Positions 51,754-60,307 of a stretch of 64,000 nucleotides of DNA are shown one piece after another. The notes below the pieces were generated by a model, which was not told the DNA's origin, made no database searches, and saw only the letters and a list, made by a program, of their open reading frames with translations. The stretch is from Mangrovimonas sp. TPBH4 (GTDB lineage: Bacteria; Bacteroidota; Bacteroidia; Flavobacteriales; Flavobacteriaceae): the NCBI RefSeq assembly GCF_001280505.1, contig NZ_LBIO01000065.1, forward strand, positions 1-64,000, read 5' to 3'. Positions within the stretch are counted from its first letter, which is position 1. The number at the start of each line of letters is the position of its first letter. Made by a program: the position numbers and the translations under genes.

Positions 51754-52584
51754 TTAATCTGGGATTACCATAAAAGGAACCACAGGACGATATCCTATAT
51801 TTTTTATGACAGGTTCCCTTGTAAAACGTTCCAAAATGCTGTGTTTATAATTAATCATCACTAACATATCAATCTCTAAATCCTCAATAAAATCAAAAAT
51901 CTCATTGGTCTTATTGGTATAATTTGGCATGGAATGAAAACTATGATCATAACTGGCCAAAAGCTCTTTCAATAGTGTATAATTATTTCTTTGTTCGGCA
52001 CTTAACCTACTCTTCTCCTGAATATGAACCACCCGTATTCTAGTACCAAATAATTGAGCCATGGTGAACAAAGGCTGTAAATCTTCTGCTCTATAGGGTC
52101 TCATGTAATTGGTAGGAAAGGCTATTTGTTTAGGGATGTGAAAATGGTAATTTTCAGGAATCACCATCATTGGACACAAAGACATCCTAAAAATCATGCT
52201 CACAGTATTACTCCCGAAAAAGATTTCCTTGGCTCCTGTAGCACCTTTGGTACCCATCACCACCAAATTAATGTTGTATTTTTTGATACTTGCATTAATG
52301 GCGTCATTGATGCCTTCCGTACTGAATACAATCTCAAACTGATGCTTTGCATTGGTATGCGCAGCTTCGGCCATCTCCTTTAAATCCCTCAATTCCTTAA
52401 GCGCATTCTCACTAAGTACTTCATTAAACTTTTTAGACATATTAGACATCGCTGAAATCTTGGCATTTACAGCATTTAAAAAGTAAAAGGTACAATCTTC
52501 GGTATTCAATAACTTCATGGCATAAACGGCCGCATTCCAAGCATTATCAGAGAAATCTGTCGGTATTAACACATGATATTCCAT
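51754..52584 (-). CDS. Universal stress protein, tandem Usp domains
   Basis: A 276-residue protein, clearly paralogous to the Usp gene ending at 45937: compare IPTDFSDNAWNAAVYAMKL and VMGTKGATGAKEIFFGSNTVSMI. The second domain begins near KQIAFPTNYMRPYRAEDL. It is first in a four-gene operon (Usp, Usp, ATP-cone nuclease, beta-CASP RNase) with a Crp/Fnr-type box upstream. Confidence 0.9.
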   Translation of the reverse strand: MEYHVLIPTDFSDNAWNAAVYAMKLLNTEDCTFYFLNAVNAKISAMSNMSKKFNEVLSENALKELRDLKEMAEAAHTNAKHQFEIVFSTEGINDAINASIKKYNINLVVMGTKGATGAKEIFFGSNTVSMIFRMSLCPMMVIPENYHFHIPKQIAFPTNYMRPYRAEDLQPLFTMAQLFGTRIRVVHIQEKSRLSAEQRNNYTLLKELLASYDHSFHSMPNYTNKTNEIFDFIEDLEIDMLVMINYKHSILERFTREPVIKNIGYRPVVPFMVIPD

Positions 52585-52610
52585 TACCAGGTACTTTAAA
52601 GATATTTCCT

Positions 52611-52653
52611 TAAATTTAAGAAAAATAGCGCATTTAACCTATGACAAATATCA
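52611..52653 (-). promoter_or_regulatory. Crp/Fnr-type box and -7 element of the Usp-nuclease operon
   Basis: TGACAAATATCA at 52642-52653 is identical to the box before the Usp gene at 46776. TAAATTTA at 52611-52618, also identical, follows on the minus strand after exactly 23 bases. The predicted start site is about 22 bases before the ATG. Confidence 0.68.
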
Positions 52654-52705
52654 CCTTAACCAATTGAAATAATGATATTTAGAAACAATTGGAAAATTCT
52701 AGATT

Positions 52706-54418
52706 ATGAAAGCAAAATTAATTTTAATGGCAATTTTGGTTGCAAATGTTTTTACATCATGCAAGCAAGAAAAAAAAGATGACGCTTTAGAGAATTCGGC
52801 AACGATATACTTTAATGGAGATATCATTACTATGGAAGGAGATGAAGCCCAATATGCCGAAGTTCTGGTTGAAAAAGAGGGGAAAATAGTTTTTGTTGGC
52901 AAGTTAGCAGATGGAGAAACAAAGTACAAAAACGCAAAAAAGCATGACCTTGAGGGCAGAACACTTGTACCAGGTTTTATAGATGGCCATGCACATTTCA
53001 GCAGCTTTGGCTCGCAAGCAGTTTGTGCAAATTTACTCGCCTCTCCTGACGGAAAATGCAATACTATTCCTGAACTTATATCTGAACTAAAAGATTGGTA
53101 TGATAAAAATGGAGTAGATAAAACCAATGGTTGGATTGTTGGATTAGGATTTGATGATGCCGCACTTCAAGAGAATCGATTTCCAACTAAAGAAGATTTA
53201 GACCAGGTTTCTACGGAGTTGCCCGTGATGGCTTGTCACATATCAGGGCATTTCAGTGTAGTAAACTCTAAAGGGTTGGAATTATTGAATATCACCAAGG
53301 ATACCAAGGACCCCGCTGGCGGTATTATACGAAGAATGCCTAATAGCCAAGAACCGAACGGCGTTATGGAAGAGTTAGCGAGTATTCCCGCCATGTTAAA
53401 GGTATTAACACCAAGTTCTCCTGAATTAGGTGATTTTTTTATTGAAAAAGGATTTGAACTAGCTACCAGTTATGGTTACACTACGGCTCAAGAAGGACGG
53501 GCTATGGAAAACCATCTTCAATTGGCAGATTATGCCAAACGTGGAAAAATGCCGATAGATGTCAATTCTTATGTTGATTATATGTACCCTCAATACATGG
53601 AAAGTGAGTGGTATGGGAAGAATTACAAAAATCACTACAGAATCGCTGGTATTAAACTAACTCTAGACGGTTCTCCACAAGGCAGAACAGCATGGAGAAC
53701 TGTACCTTATACGTTACCCCCTGATGGGCAAAATACGGATTATAGTGGATACCCTGCTATTGCAGACGATAATGAAGTTGCTAGAATTGTAGACATGTCC
53801 TTAAAAAATAATTGGCAAATGCAAGTACACTGTAACGGTGATGCTGCACTTGACCAATGGTTGAAAGCACTTGAACCTGCAGTTGAAAAGTACGGAAACA
53901 ATGATAGGCGTAACAGTCTTATACATGGGCAGTTAATTAGAATGAATCAAATAGATAGCCTTAAGAAATATGATATTGTAGCATCCCTTTTCCCAATGCA
54001 CACATTTTATTGGGGAGACTGGTATAAACAAATTATAGGTGAAGAAGCAGCCATGCACATTAGCCCTATCAAAACATGCTTAAAAAAAGGTGTACATGTT
54101 ACTAGTCATACTGATGCTCCAGTTGCTTTACCAAATCTAATGATGATTATGCATACTACCGTGAACAGGGTTTCACGCAGTGGAGACATTATAGGCAAAG
54201 ATGAACGTTTAACGCCTTATGAGGCCATGAAATGTATCACAGCTTGGTCGGCATACCAGTTATTTGAAGACGACATTAAGGGCACTTTAAGTGAAGGTAA
54301 ACTGGCAGATTTGGTAATTTTGGATAAAAATCCATTGAAAATTGACCCTATGAACTTGAGAGACATTAAAGTTCTGGAAACTATCAAGGAAGGGGAAAGC
54401 GTTTATAAACGAAATTAA
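52706..54418 (+). CDS. YtcJ-like amidohydrolase lipoprotein (Amidohydro_3)
   Basis: A 570-residue metal-dependent hydrolase with a lipoprotein signal (LVANVFTSCKQEKKDD), so it is exported and lipid-anchored. Metal-binding motifs are GFIDGHAHFSSFG near the N-terminus, LTLDGSPQGRTAW, MQVHCNGDAALD, LIHGQ and the late TSHTDAPVALPNLM. The family cleaves amide or related bonds; the substrate is unknown. It is read divergently from the Usp-nuclease operon. A 7-base inverted repeat, CCAATTG...CAATTGG (52660-52692), lies before the start. Confidence 0.88.
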   Translation: MKAKLILMAILVANVFTSCKQEKKDDALENSATIYFNGDIITMEGDEAQYAEVLVEKEGKIVFVGKLADGETKYKNAKKHDLEGRTLVPGFIDGHAHFSSFGSQAVCANLLASPDGKCNTIPELISELKDWYDKNGVDKTNGWIVGLGFDDAALQENRFPTKEDLDQVSTELPVMACHISGHFSVVNSKGLELLNITKDTKDPAGGIIRRMPNSQEPNGVMEELASIPAMLKVLTPSSPELGDFFIEKGFELATSYGYTTAQEGRAMENHLQLADYAKRGKMPIDVNSYVDYMYPQYMESEWYGKNYKNHYRIAGIKLTLDGSPQGRTAWRTVPYTLPPDGQNTDYSGYPAIADDNEVARIVDMSLKNNWQMQVHCNGDAALDQWLKALEPAVEKYGNNDRRNSLIHGQLIRMNQIDSLKKYDIVASLFPMHTFYWGDWYKQIIGEEAAMHISPIKTCLKKGVHVTSHTDAPVALPNLMMIMHTTVNRVSRSGDIIGKDERLTPYEAMKCITAWSAYQLFEDDIKGTLSEGKLADLVILDKNPLKIDPMNLRDIKVLETIKEGESVYKRN

Positions 54419-54648
54419 CTGTTACCAACAAAGTATAAAATTAATTGCAAGGACATTACTCATTTGAAAAAATCCATTCGGCTTTTCCACTCTCTCTGTT
54501 TGTAAGCTGTTTTTGGCTTATTCAAGCAACTAACTTTACACATACCGATAAACACTAAAACCAAGACTTTATCACTCAAACCTTCTTGAAAACACACAAG
54601 CAACTACTTATCAACAACTTATCTATATCGATTCAAAATTAACATTCA

Positions 54649-54691
54649 TGACAATCATCATGTTTTTTTAATTTAAATTTGAGTAAATTCA
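54649..54691 (+). promoter_or_regulatory. Crp/Fnr-type box and -7 element of the split-barrel gene
   Basis: TGACAATCATCA (54649-54660) is followed after exactly 23 bases by TAAATTCA (54684-54691), the same geometry as the other stress promoters. A better -7 match, TAAATTTG (54674-54681), lies 10 bases nearer the box, so the assignment is less certain. The remaining part of the gap 54419-54648 holds no gene, terminator or repeat that I can support. Confidence 0.5.
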
Positions 54692-54720
54692 CTGATTAAC
54701 AACATTTTAATATCACAGCC

Positions 54721-55185
54721 ATGATCAAGACATTAAACCAAAAGGAATGTTATGCGGTACTTGCAAGGAATTACATTGGTCATTTGGCATACATGTATTA
54801 CCACCAACCTTTTATAGCTCCCATTACCTATTTTTACGATGCGGCCAACCATTGGATTTTGGCATACTCTTCAGAAGGCCATAAAATTATGGCCATGCGC
54901 AAACACAACGATGTGGCGCTACAAGTAGAGGAAGTAACCTCTGTAAACGAATGGAAATCGGTTTTGATCCACGGCAGTTTTGAAGAACTTAAGGGCAGCT
55001 ACGCCAAAGCTCAGTTACACAGTTTCTCTTTGGGTGTAAAAGATTTAATCATGATAAAGGAACATAAAGATGTTGATTTTTTGAGTGAGTTTTCCAGTAA
55101 AATCCATCTCGGGGAAGTTCCTGTTGTTTATGTCATTAAAATTGATACCATCAACGGAAAACTTAGGGACGATCACGGCAGTTAA
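54721..55185 (+). CDS. Pyridoxamine 5'-phosphate oxidase-like split-barrel flavoprotein
   Basis: A 154-residue split-barrel protein (LARNYIGHLAYMYYHQPFIAPITYFYD, then GHKIMAMRKHNDVALQVEEV and NEWKSVLIHGSFEEL), like FMN- or heme-binding proteins related to PNPOx and nitroimidazole reductases. Substrate unknown. A Crp/Fnr-type box precedes it. It converges with the MtfA-like gene with only 5 bases between stops. Confidence 0.8.
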   Translation: MIKTLNQKECYAVLARNYIGHLAYMYYHQPFIAPITYFYDAANHWILAYSSEGHKIMAMRKHNDVALQVEEVTSVNEWKSVLIHGSFEELKGSYAKAQLHSFSLGVKDLIMIKEHKDVDFLSEFSSKIHLGEVPVVYVIKIDTINGKLRDDHGS

Positions 55186-55190
55186 TAACC

Positions 55191-55970
55191 TTACTTCACA
55201 TTTGTCGCAGTCCTGTAAAAGCAACTTTCCAGCATCTTGTAGAGTTCGGTATGTTTCTTTTTCATACGCTCTGGATTTTCGAAAAAATACTCAGAAGCCA
55301 CCGCAAAAAATTCCGCCTCATTAGTACCTCCATAGTTTCTAATATCCGATTTGTTGTTATTAATAGCCTCCATTTCCTTATGGATCATCTTTAACCAAGG
55401 AATCACATAAGCGTGCCGTATCAAGCGCTCCGGTACCCCATCGGTCACTCCGTCCATTTTATCAATAAGGTGCACAAACTCATGAATGCCCGTATTGGTT
55501 TTAGAAGAACTTTTTGAGAACCCATGGCGCAAGGCCTTTTTGGAGAGGATCATTTGGTTTTCCAATCTACCGGTTCCCACCACTCCAGCAATGATGCGAT
55601 TGTCCTTTTTGTCTTCAAACTCAAAGTCTTCATTAAAGTTGTCAGGATAGAGCAATACCCCACTTAAATTAGTATAGTGCCACTCCGGAAACCCAAAAAC
55701 AGGAATCACCGCACTAGCTGCAATAAGGATTTTATCCAATTCTTCAAGTTCCACTTGCACTCCCTCCAGATACACTTCACTTAAAAACTCCATCATTCGT
55801 TTTTGGAAGCGTTGTTGTTCCTTTGGAGGTAAATCTTCATAAAACTCCACATGTTGCAGTAATAAACCATGCCACTGCTTTGGAAAAGGCTTCGCTGGTT
55901 TACGTTTCAATTTGGAAAGGGCATATACCCCAAAGGCCAACAGTAATAAAAATGCAATAGTAGTAACCAT
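55191..55970 (-). CDS. mtfA: MtfA-like zinc peptidase (M90)
   Basis: A 259-residue protein with an N-terminal membrane helix (residues 3-18) and the zinc motif in NTGIHEFVHLIDKMDG (HExxH), as in MtfA/DUF980 peptidases. Downstream residues GTNEAEFFAVASEYFFENPE supply the third ligand region. MtfA in enterobacteria regulates the glucose PTS through Mlc; no Mlc is seen here and the target is unknown. Confidence 0.88.
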   Translation of the reverse strand: MVTTIAFLLLLAFGVYALSKLKRKPAKPFPKQWHGLLLQHVEFYEDLPPKEQQRFQKRMMEFLSEVYLEGVQVELEELDKILIAASAVIPVFGFPEWHYTNLSGVLLYPDNFNEDFEFEDKKDNRIIAGVVGTGRLENQMILSKKALRHGFSKSSSKTNTGIHEFVHLIDKMDGVTDGVPERLIRHAYVIPWLKMIHKEMEAINNNKSDIRNYGGTNEAEFFAVASEYFFENPERMKKKHTELYKMLESCFYRTATNVK

Positions 55971-56120
55971 AGCTTAAAATAGTGATTGCCCTTCAAAAAT
56001 AAATGAAAGTAACCACAAATGGAATTTTTAATCATTGAACCTTAAGCAGAATATAATCCCCCATGAATCAAATTCCAAAATGTCTTCAAAAAATACTTTT
56101 CCAATCTAAAAACTTAATAA

Positions 56121-56153
56121 TACATTTGGCACAATAAATGTTAAATACATTTG
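56121..56153 (+). promoter_or_regulatory. Promoter(s) of the DUF3108 gene
   Basis: TACATTTG occurs twice, at 56121-56128 and 56146-56153, both exact -7 consensus matches. The TTG at the end of the first lies 17 bases before the second and can serve as its -33 element. Thus there may be one promoter or two in tandem, 18 bases or more before the ATG. Confidence 0.55.
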
Positions 56154-56171
56154 TAGTCTAAACAAAGCCCT

Positions 56172-56957
56172 ATGAACAAAATTCGCTTAGCACTGGCCGC
56201 TTCCTTTTTGGTTTCCGTGCTTTCTTTTGCCCAAAACAATGCTGTTGGCGCTGGGGAAACCCTTATATTTTCAGCCTCCTATAACATGTCTGGAATTCTA
56301 ACCGAGCTGGCACAAGTTAAAATGGAAACCAGCGAGGTTAACACTTCCAAAGCGACCTTGCTGCGCCTGAAATGTACCGCAGCTACCTATAGCAAATGGG
56401 ACAATTTCTTTAAAATTAGAGACCTTTACGAAAGCTATGTGAGCCCAAAAACACTAACCCCGTACTTGTACAAAAGAGAAATAGACGAAGGTGGCTATTA
56501 CAAGTTTATGCAATACAAATACAGCCATAAAAGCAATACCGTAAAAAGTCTTAAAAAGAAGAAAAAGAAAGGTGGCGGTTTTAATGAAGATAACACTACT
56601 GTTTCCATAGGTAAAACTACAAGGGATTTGGTAAGCACTCTTTACAAATTGCGAACTTTGGACCTTGACGGTTTATCCAACGGTACCACAAAATCCTTTA
56701 AAGTATTGTTCGACAACAAAGAGAACATTGTCAATTTTAAATATTTAGGTACCGAAACCATCGCTACCAGCCTTGGGCAAAAAACTTGTTACAAATTGGC
56801 CATTTCCATCAATAACAGTGATGTGCTAAAAGGTACCAACGATAACTTGCTATGGTTGACCGCCGATGCCAATAAAATTCCGGTCTATGCCAAATTTAAG
56901 ATTGCGGTAGGTAATGGCGAATTAAAAATTAAATCGGCTACGGGCCTAAAAAACTAA
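56172..56957 (+). CDS. DUF3108 exported protein
   Basis: A 261-residue protein with a signal peptide (LALAASFLVSVLSFAQ) and the DUF3108 layout (GAGETLIFSASYNMSGILTELAQVKME, RDLVSTLYKLRTLDLDGL, LLWLTADANKIPVYAKFKI). The fold is a beta structure thought to sit in the periplasm; the family has no known function. A lysine-rich patch (KKKKKKGGG) at about residue 130 is unusual. The next gene begins 4 bases later. Confidence 0.85.
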   Translation: MNKIRLALAASFLVSVLSFAQNNAVGAGETLIFSASYNMSGILTELAQVKMETSEVNTSKATLLRLKCTAATYSKWDNFFKIRDLYESYVSPKTLTPYLYKREIDEGGYYKFMQYKYSHKSNTVKSLKKKKKKGGGFNEDNTTVSIGKTTRDLVSTLYKLRTLDLDGLSNGTTKSFKVLFDNKENIVNFKYLGTETIATSLGQKTCYKLAISINNSDVLKGTNDNLLWLTADANKIPVYAKFKIAVGNGELKIKSATGLKN

Positions 56958-56961
56958 GAGC

Positions 56962-57369
56962 ATGAGAAAAGTATTGATCGTTTTAGGATTTATCACCAGC
57001 CTTTTGGCTGTTATTCTAGCATTAACGCCCCTATCCAACCTTGCATTTATCCCCGCCATATTGGCATTTTTGTTGGGGCTTTCCATCTTTGTTGTTTCCA
57101 AAAAGCAGAACAAGTCCAAAAAAGTGTTGCAGTATATTTTCCTGTTGACCATCATCACCTTGGGCCTTTCCATCTACAAATCGGTATTTCATACGATAGA
57201 AGTTGGTAATACTGAAGAGTTACAGGAACGTGCCAAAGAATCGGAAGAAAATTCTAAGGAAATTTTGGAAGAATTAGACATTGATGAAGAGGATCTTGAA
57301 ATAGAAGACATCGATTTGGATACAGAAGATATTGAAATTGATGAGGTTGAAGACCTCGAGTTTGAATAA
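56962..57369 (+). CDS. Small membrane protein with a very acidic tail
   Basis: A 135-residue protein with three membrane helices (about 4-20, 25-43 and 53-70) and a C-terminal tail of Glu/Asp with repeated EDLEIEDIDLD-type units. I do not recognise the family. It follows the DUF3108 gene by 4 bases and shares its transcript; a UUCG-loop terminator lies 20 bases after the stop. Confidence 0.7.
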   Translation: MRKVLIVLGFITSLLAVILALTPLSNLAFIPAILAFLLGLSIFVVSKKQNKSKKVLQYIFLLTIITLGLSIYKSVFHTIEVGNTEELQERAKESEENSKEILEELDIDEEDLEIEDIDLDTEDIEIDEVEDLEFE

Positions 57370-57388
57370 CCTACACAACACAAATTTT

Positions 57389-57417
57389 AAGGAATACTTC
57401 GGTATTCCTTTTTTTTT
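57389..57417 (+). terminator. Terminator with a TTCG tetraloop
   Basis: AAGGAATAC (57389-57397), TTCG loop (57398-57401) and GTATTCCTT (57402-57410), followed by T residues to 57417. A classic stable hairpin that ends the DUF3108 unit. Confidence 0.9.
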
Positions 57418-57449
57418 CGCTTTATTTGACTGACAATTAACACAGTACA

Positions 57450-58484
57450 ATGAAGCTTTTCATTTTCACTTCTGTTCTTTCCATTGTTGGGTCTTGTGCC
57501 ACAAAAAAGTATAGTGAGCGCATTGAGGACCTAAAGGCTAGCATTGTTTTTGAAGACCGACAGACCGTAGAACATTACGCCAGTACTATTACCCCCCAAG
57601 AATTAATGGATTATGTTTATGAATTGTCATCTGATCAATATCAAGGTCGCAAAACGGGAGAACCAGGACTAAAGGAAGCCGCCAATTACCTTAAAGATTA
57701 CTACCAAGCCCAAGGCATACCTTCTCCCTTGGAAGACCAAAGCTATTTCCAAACGGTTCCAAAATCCTTTTTCATGGATAGTCTTAACAGCTCTCAAAAT
57801 GTCCTGGCCTATATAAAGGGAAGTAAACACCCTAAGCAAACCATCATTATTACAGCCCATTTAGACCATGAAGGAATGGAAAATGGACAAATCTATAATG
57901 GTGCCGACGACAATGCCTCTGGAACCGCCGCTTTAATGGAAATGGCTGAAGCCTTTAACGAAGCGAAAAAAAATGGGAATGGCCCCAAACGCAGTATTTT
58001 GTTCCTTCACCTTACCGGAGAGGAAGAAGGACTCATGGGATCCAAATTCTACATAGAACATCCTATAGTACCTCTTAAAAAAACCGTTGCCAACCTGAAT
58101 ATTGATATGATAGGTCACGTTGATGATATGCATCTCAACAATCCCAACTATGTGTATGTTATTGGAGCCGATAGGCTGAGTACCGAACTTTACTATATTT
58201 CTGAAACCGCCAACACTACCTTTACACAGTTGGAATTGGACTATAGATTGAACCACATAAACGACACCAACCATTACTTCTCCAGATCCGATCAATACAA
58301 CTTTGCCCAAGCGGGAATTCCTGTGATTTTCTACTTCAATGGCGAACACGAAGATTACCACAAACCTACAGATACTGCCGAGAAATTGGATTACCCCCTA
58401 TTAGCCAAACGCACACAATTAATCTTCTCTACGGCCTGGTATTTGGCCAATTCCAAACATAAATTGGCACTTGACAAGGACTAA
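57450..58484 (+). CDS. M28-family zinc metallopeptidase lipoprotein, short form
   Basis: A 344-residue peptidase with a lipoprotein signal (VLSIVGSCATKK). The M28 metal and catalytic motifs are present: ITAHLDHEG, NGADDNASGTAALME, LTGEEEGLMGS, NIDMIGHVDD and YHKPTDTAEK. It lacks the PA domain present in its neighbour at 58595. The two share most of the rest, including GADRLSTELYYISETAN versus GSDRLSTELHQISEATN, so they are tandem paralogues. Probably an exported aminopeptidase. Confidence 0.9.
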   Translation: MKLFIFTSVLSIVGSCATKKYSERIEDLKASIVFEDRQTVEHYASTITPQELMDYVYELSSDQYQGRKTGEPGLKEAANYLKDYYQAQGIPSPLEDQSYFQTVPKSFFMDSLNSSQNVLAYIKGSKHPKQTIIITAHLDHEGMENGQIYNGADDNASGTAALMEMAEAFNEAKKNGNGPKRSILFLHLTGEEEGLMGSKFYIEHPIVPLKKTVANLNIDMIGHVDDMHLNNPNYVYVIGADRLSTELYYISETANTTFTQLELDYRLNHINDTNHYFSRSDQYNFAQAGIPVIFYFNGEHEDYHKPTDTAEKLDYPLLAKRTQLIFSTAWYLANSKHKLALDKD

Positions 58485-58533
58485 AACTGTGTTAAAGCCT
58501 TTTATTTTAAACTACTCTGTTTAATAGAATTAT

Positions 58534-58541
58534 TACATTCG
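58534..58541 (+). promoter_or_regulatory. Possible -7 element of the second M28 gene
   Basis: TACATTCG (58534-58541) differs from the consensus at one base and lies 53 bases before the ATG at 58595. No clear -33 element is seen. Confidence 0.3.
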
Positions 58542-58594
58542 CAGGATTAATTTTTATCTATATTGCATTCATTATCTTTTAATTTTTGCCCTTA

Positions 58595-60160
58595 ATGAAA
58601 AACATTTTTGCTTTAGGCTGCCTTACGTTGTTCCTCTACAGCTGTAGCAGCTCCAAAAAAAACGAACACTTCAGCCTTACGCCTACATTTGCGGATCCTA
58701 CGGTATATGCCCAAACTATTACCTCAAACGAACTCAAGGAACTTCTTTATACTTATGCTTCCGATGAATTTCAAGGAAGGGAGACTGGCACCGAAGGACA
58801 GAAAAAAGCAGTAGCATTCCTAGCCCAGCAATACCAAAATATGGGAGTGCCCTCGCCTATGGGAGATACTTATTTCCAAAACGTTCCTTTAGAGATCCAG
58901 AGCTTTCCCGAAACCAATATTTCCATAAACGGAAAAGCCCTGCCCTGCTTTGTTGATTACTCCCCACTAGGCACACCTTCAACACAACATATAGGGGCCA
59001 AAGAGATTGTGTATGTTTCCTATGGCATTGAAACCGACACTTATTCCAATTACAATAACATCGATGTAAAGGACAAGATTGTTCTTATGAAAGCAGGTGA
59101 ACCACAAAATGAGGATGGCAGCTTTGTTACCTCTGAAACAAAAAAATCTACCATTTGGACCTCCGGTCGCGGAGCCAGAAATTTAAAAAGGGACGTTGCG
59201 ATAGCAAAGGGCGCCAAAGCAATCATCTTTATGGATGATGTCTCCTTTGGACGCGTTTCCAACTACTATCAAAAAAAATCAGAAAAGAGTGATCATGGTG
59301 CTATGGCAGTTCAAGGAGATGTCCTTAGCATTCCACATTTCATAATCAACGATATTGTTGGAAAATCACTCTATAAAAATATTCTAACAGATAACAGCTC
59401 CAAATCCATCAAAACCGATATCGAGATTGACATTACCACGGAATCGGACAGCATAAAATCTGAAAATGTTTTGGCCTTTATCAAAGGTTCCGAAAAGCCG
59501 GATGAAATCCTGGTGATTTCCTCCCACCTAGACCATGAAGGCATCAAAGATGGACAAATTTATAACGGTGCCGATGACGATGGTTCTGGCACAGTAGCCC
59601 TTTTGGAAATTGCAGAAGCCTTTAAAACTGCTGTAAAAGAAGGCAAAGGTCCCAAACGTTCTATTTTGTTTTTACATGTTACCGGAGAGGAAAAAGGACT
59701 CCTAGGTTCTAAATATTATACCGATTTCGCCCCTGTTTTTCCATTGGAAAACACCATTGCCAATCTGAACATTGACATGATTGGCCGTGTCGACGATAAA
59801 CATACAGACAGTCCAAACTACTTGTATATTATAGGATCTGATCGTCTAAGCACCGAATTGCACCAAATTTCGGAAGCTACTAACGAAACATACACCGAAA
59901 TGACCTTTGATTACACCTACAATGCCGAGAACGACCCTAACCGTTTTTACTATAGGTCTGATCACTACAACTTTGCAAAACACAACATTCCGGCTATTTT
60001 CTATTTCAATGGTTCCCATGCCGATTACCATAAACCAACCGATACGCCGGACAAAATAGCCTACGATTTATTGGAAACCAGAACACGCCTTGTATTTTAC
60101 ACAGCCTGGCAATTGGCCAACCAAGAACAACGTATAGTAGCCGACAAAGCTGTTCAATAA
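58595..60160 (+). CDS. M28-family zinc metallopeptidase lipoprotein with PA domain
   Basis: About 521 residues. A lipoprotein signal (LTLFLYSCSSSKK) and an N-terminal region are followed by a protease-associated (PA) domain (about 115-235: VKDKIVLMKAGEPQNEDG, AKAIIFMDD) inserted before the M28 core (ISSHLDHEG, NGADDDGSGTVALLE, VTGEEKGLLGS, NIDMIGRVDD, YHKPTDTPDK). The ATG at 58595 begins the signal; a TTG 9 bases upstream is in frame but less likely. Paralogue of the preceding gene. Confidence 0.92.
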   Translation: MKNIFALGCLTLFLYSCSSSKKNEHFSLTPTFADPTVYAQTITSNELKELLYTYASDEFQGRETGTEGQKKAVAFLAQQYQNMGVPSPMGDTYFQNVPLEIQSFPETNISINGKALPCFVDYSPLGTPSTQHIGAKEIVYVSYGIETDTYSNYNNIDVKDKIVLMKAGEPQNEDGSFVTSETKKSTIWTSGRGARNLKRDVAIAKGAKAIIFMDDVSFGRVSNYYQKKSEKSDHGAMAVQGDVLSIPHFIINDIVGKSLYKNILTDNSSKSIKTDIEIDITTESDSIKSENVLAFIKGSEKPDEILVISSHLDHEGIKDGQIYNGADDDGSGTVALLEIAEAFKTAVKEGKGPKRSILFLHVTGEEKGLLGSKYYTDFAPVFPLENTIANLNIDMIGRVDDKHTDSPNYLYIIGSDRLSTELHQISEATNETYTEMTFDYTYNAENDPNRFYYRSDHYNFAKHNIPAIFYFNGSHADYHKPTDTPDKIAYDLLETRTRLVFYTAWQLANQEQRIVADKAVQ

Positions 60161-60180
60161 AAGATAAGGAACTAATAAAA

Positions 60181-60211
60181 AAAGCCTTCCAATATGGGAG
60201 GCTTTTTTTTT
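60181..60211 (+). terminator. Terminator after the M28 pair
   Basis: AAAGCCTTCC (60181-60190) pairs with GGGAGGCTTT (60196-60205), with one G-U pair, and runs into T residues up to 60211. Confidence 0.85.
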
Positions 60212-60247
60212 AAGAATAAACCAATCGTTGAACGGACACCATAATCC

Positions 60248-60277
60248 TTGGCAGTTCAAAAAAAGCACGTAATTTTG
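60248..60277 (+). promoter_or_regulatory. Promoter of the aldo/keto reductase gene
   Basis: TTG at 60248-60250 and TAATTTTG at 60270-60277 are separated by 19 bases, the ideal Bacteroidota spacing. The start codon follows 30 bases later. Confidence 0.75.
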
Positions 60278-60307
60278 AATTAATACAACAGGCTTAAAAC
60301 AATTACA

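Noticed and set aside
52699..53127. Open frame of 142 codons on the minus strand
   Set aside because: It lies wholly antisense inside the amidohydrolase gene, whose protein has clear metal-binding motifs; the antisense product is low in complexity.
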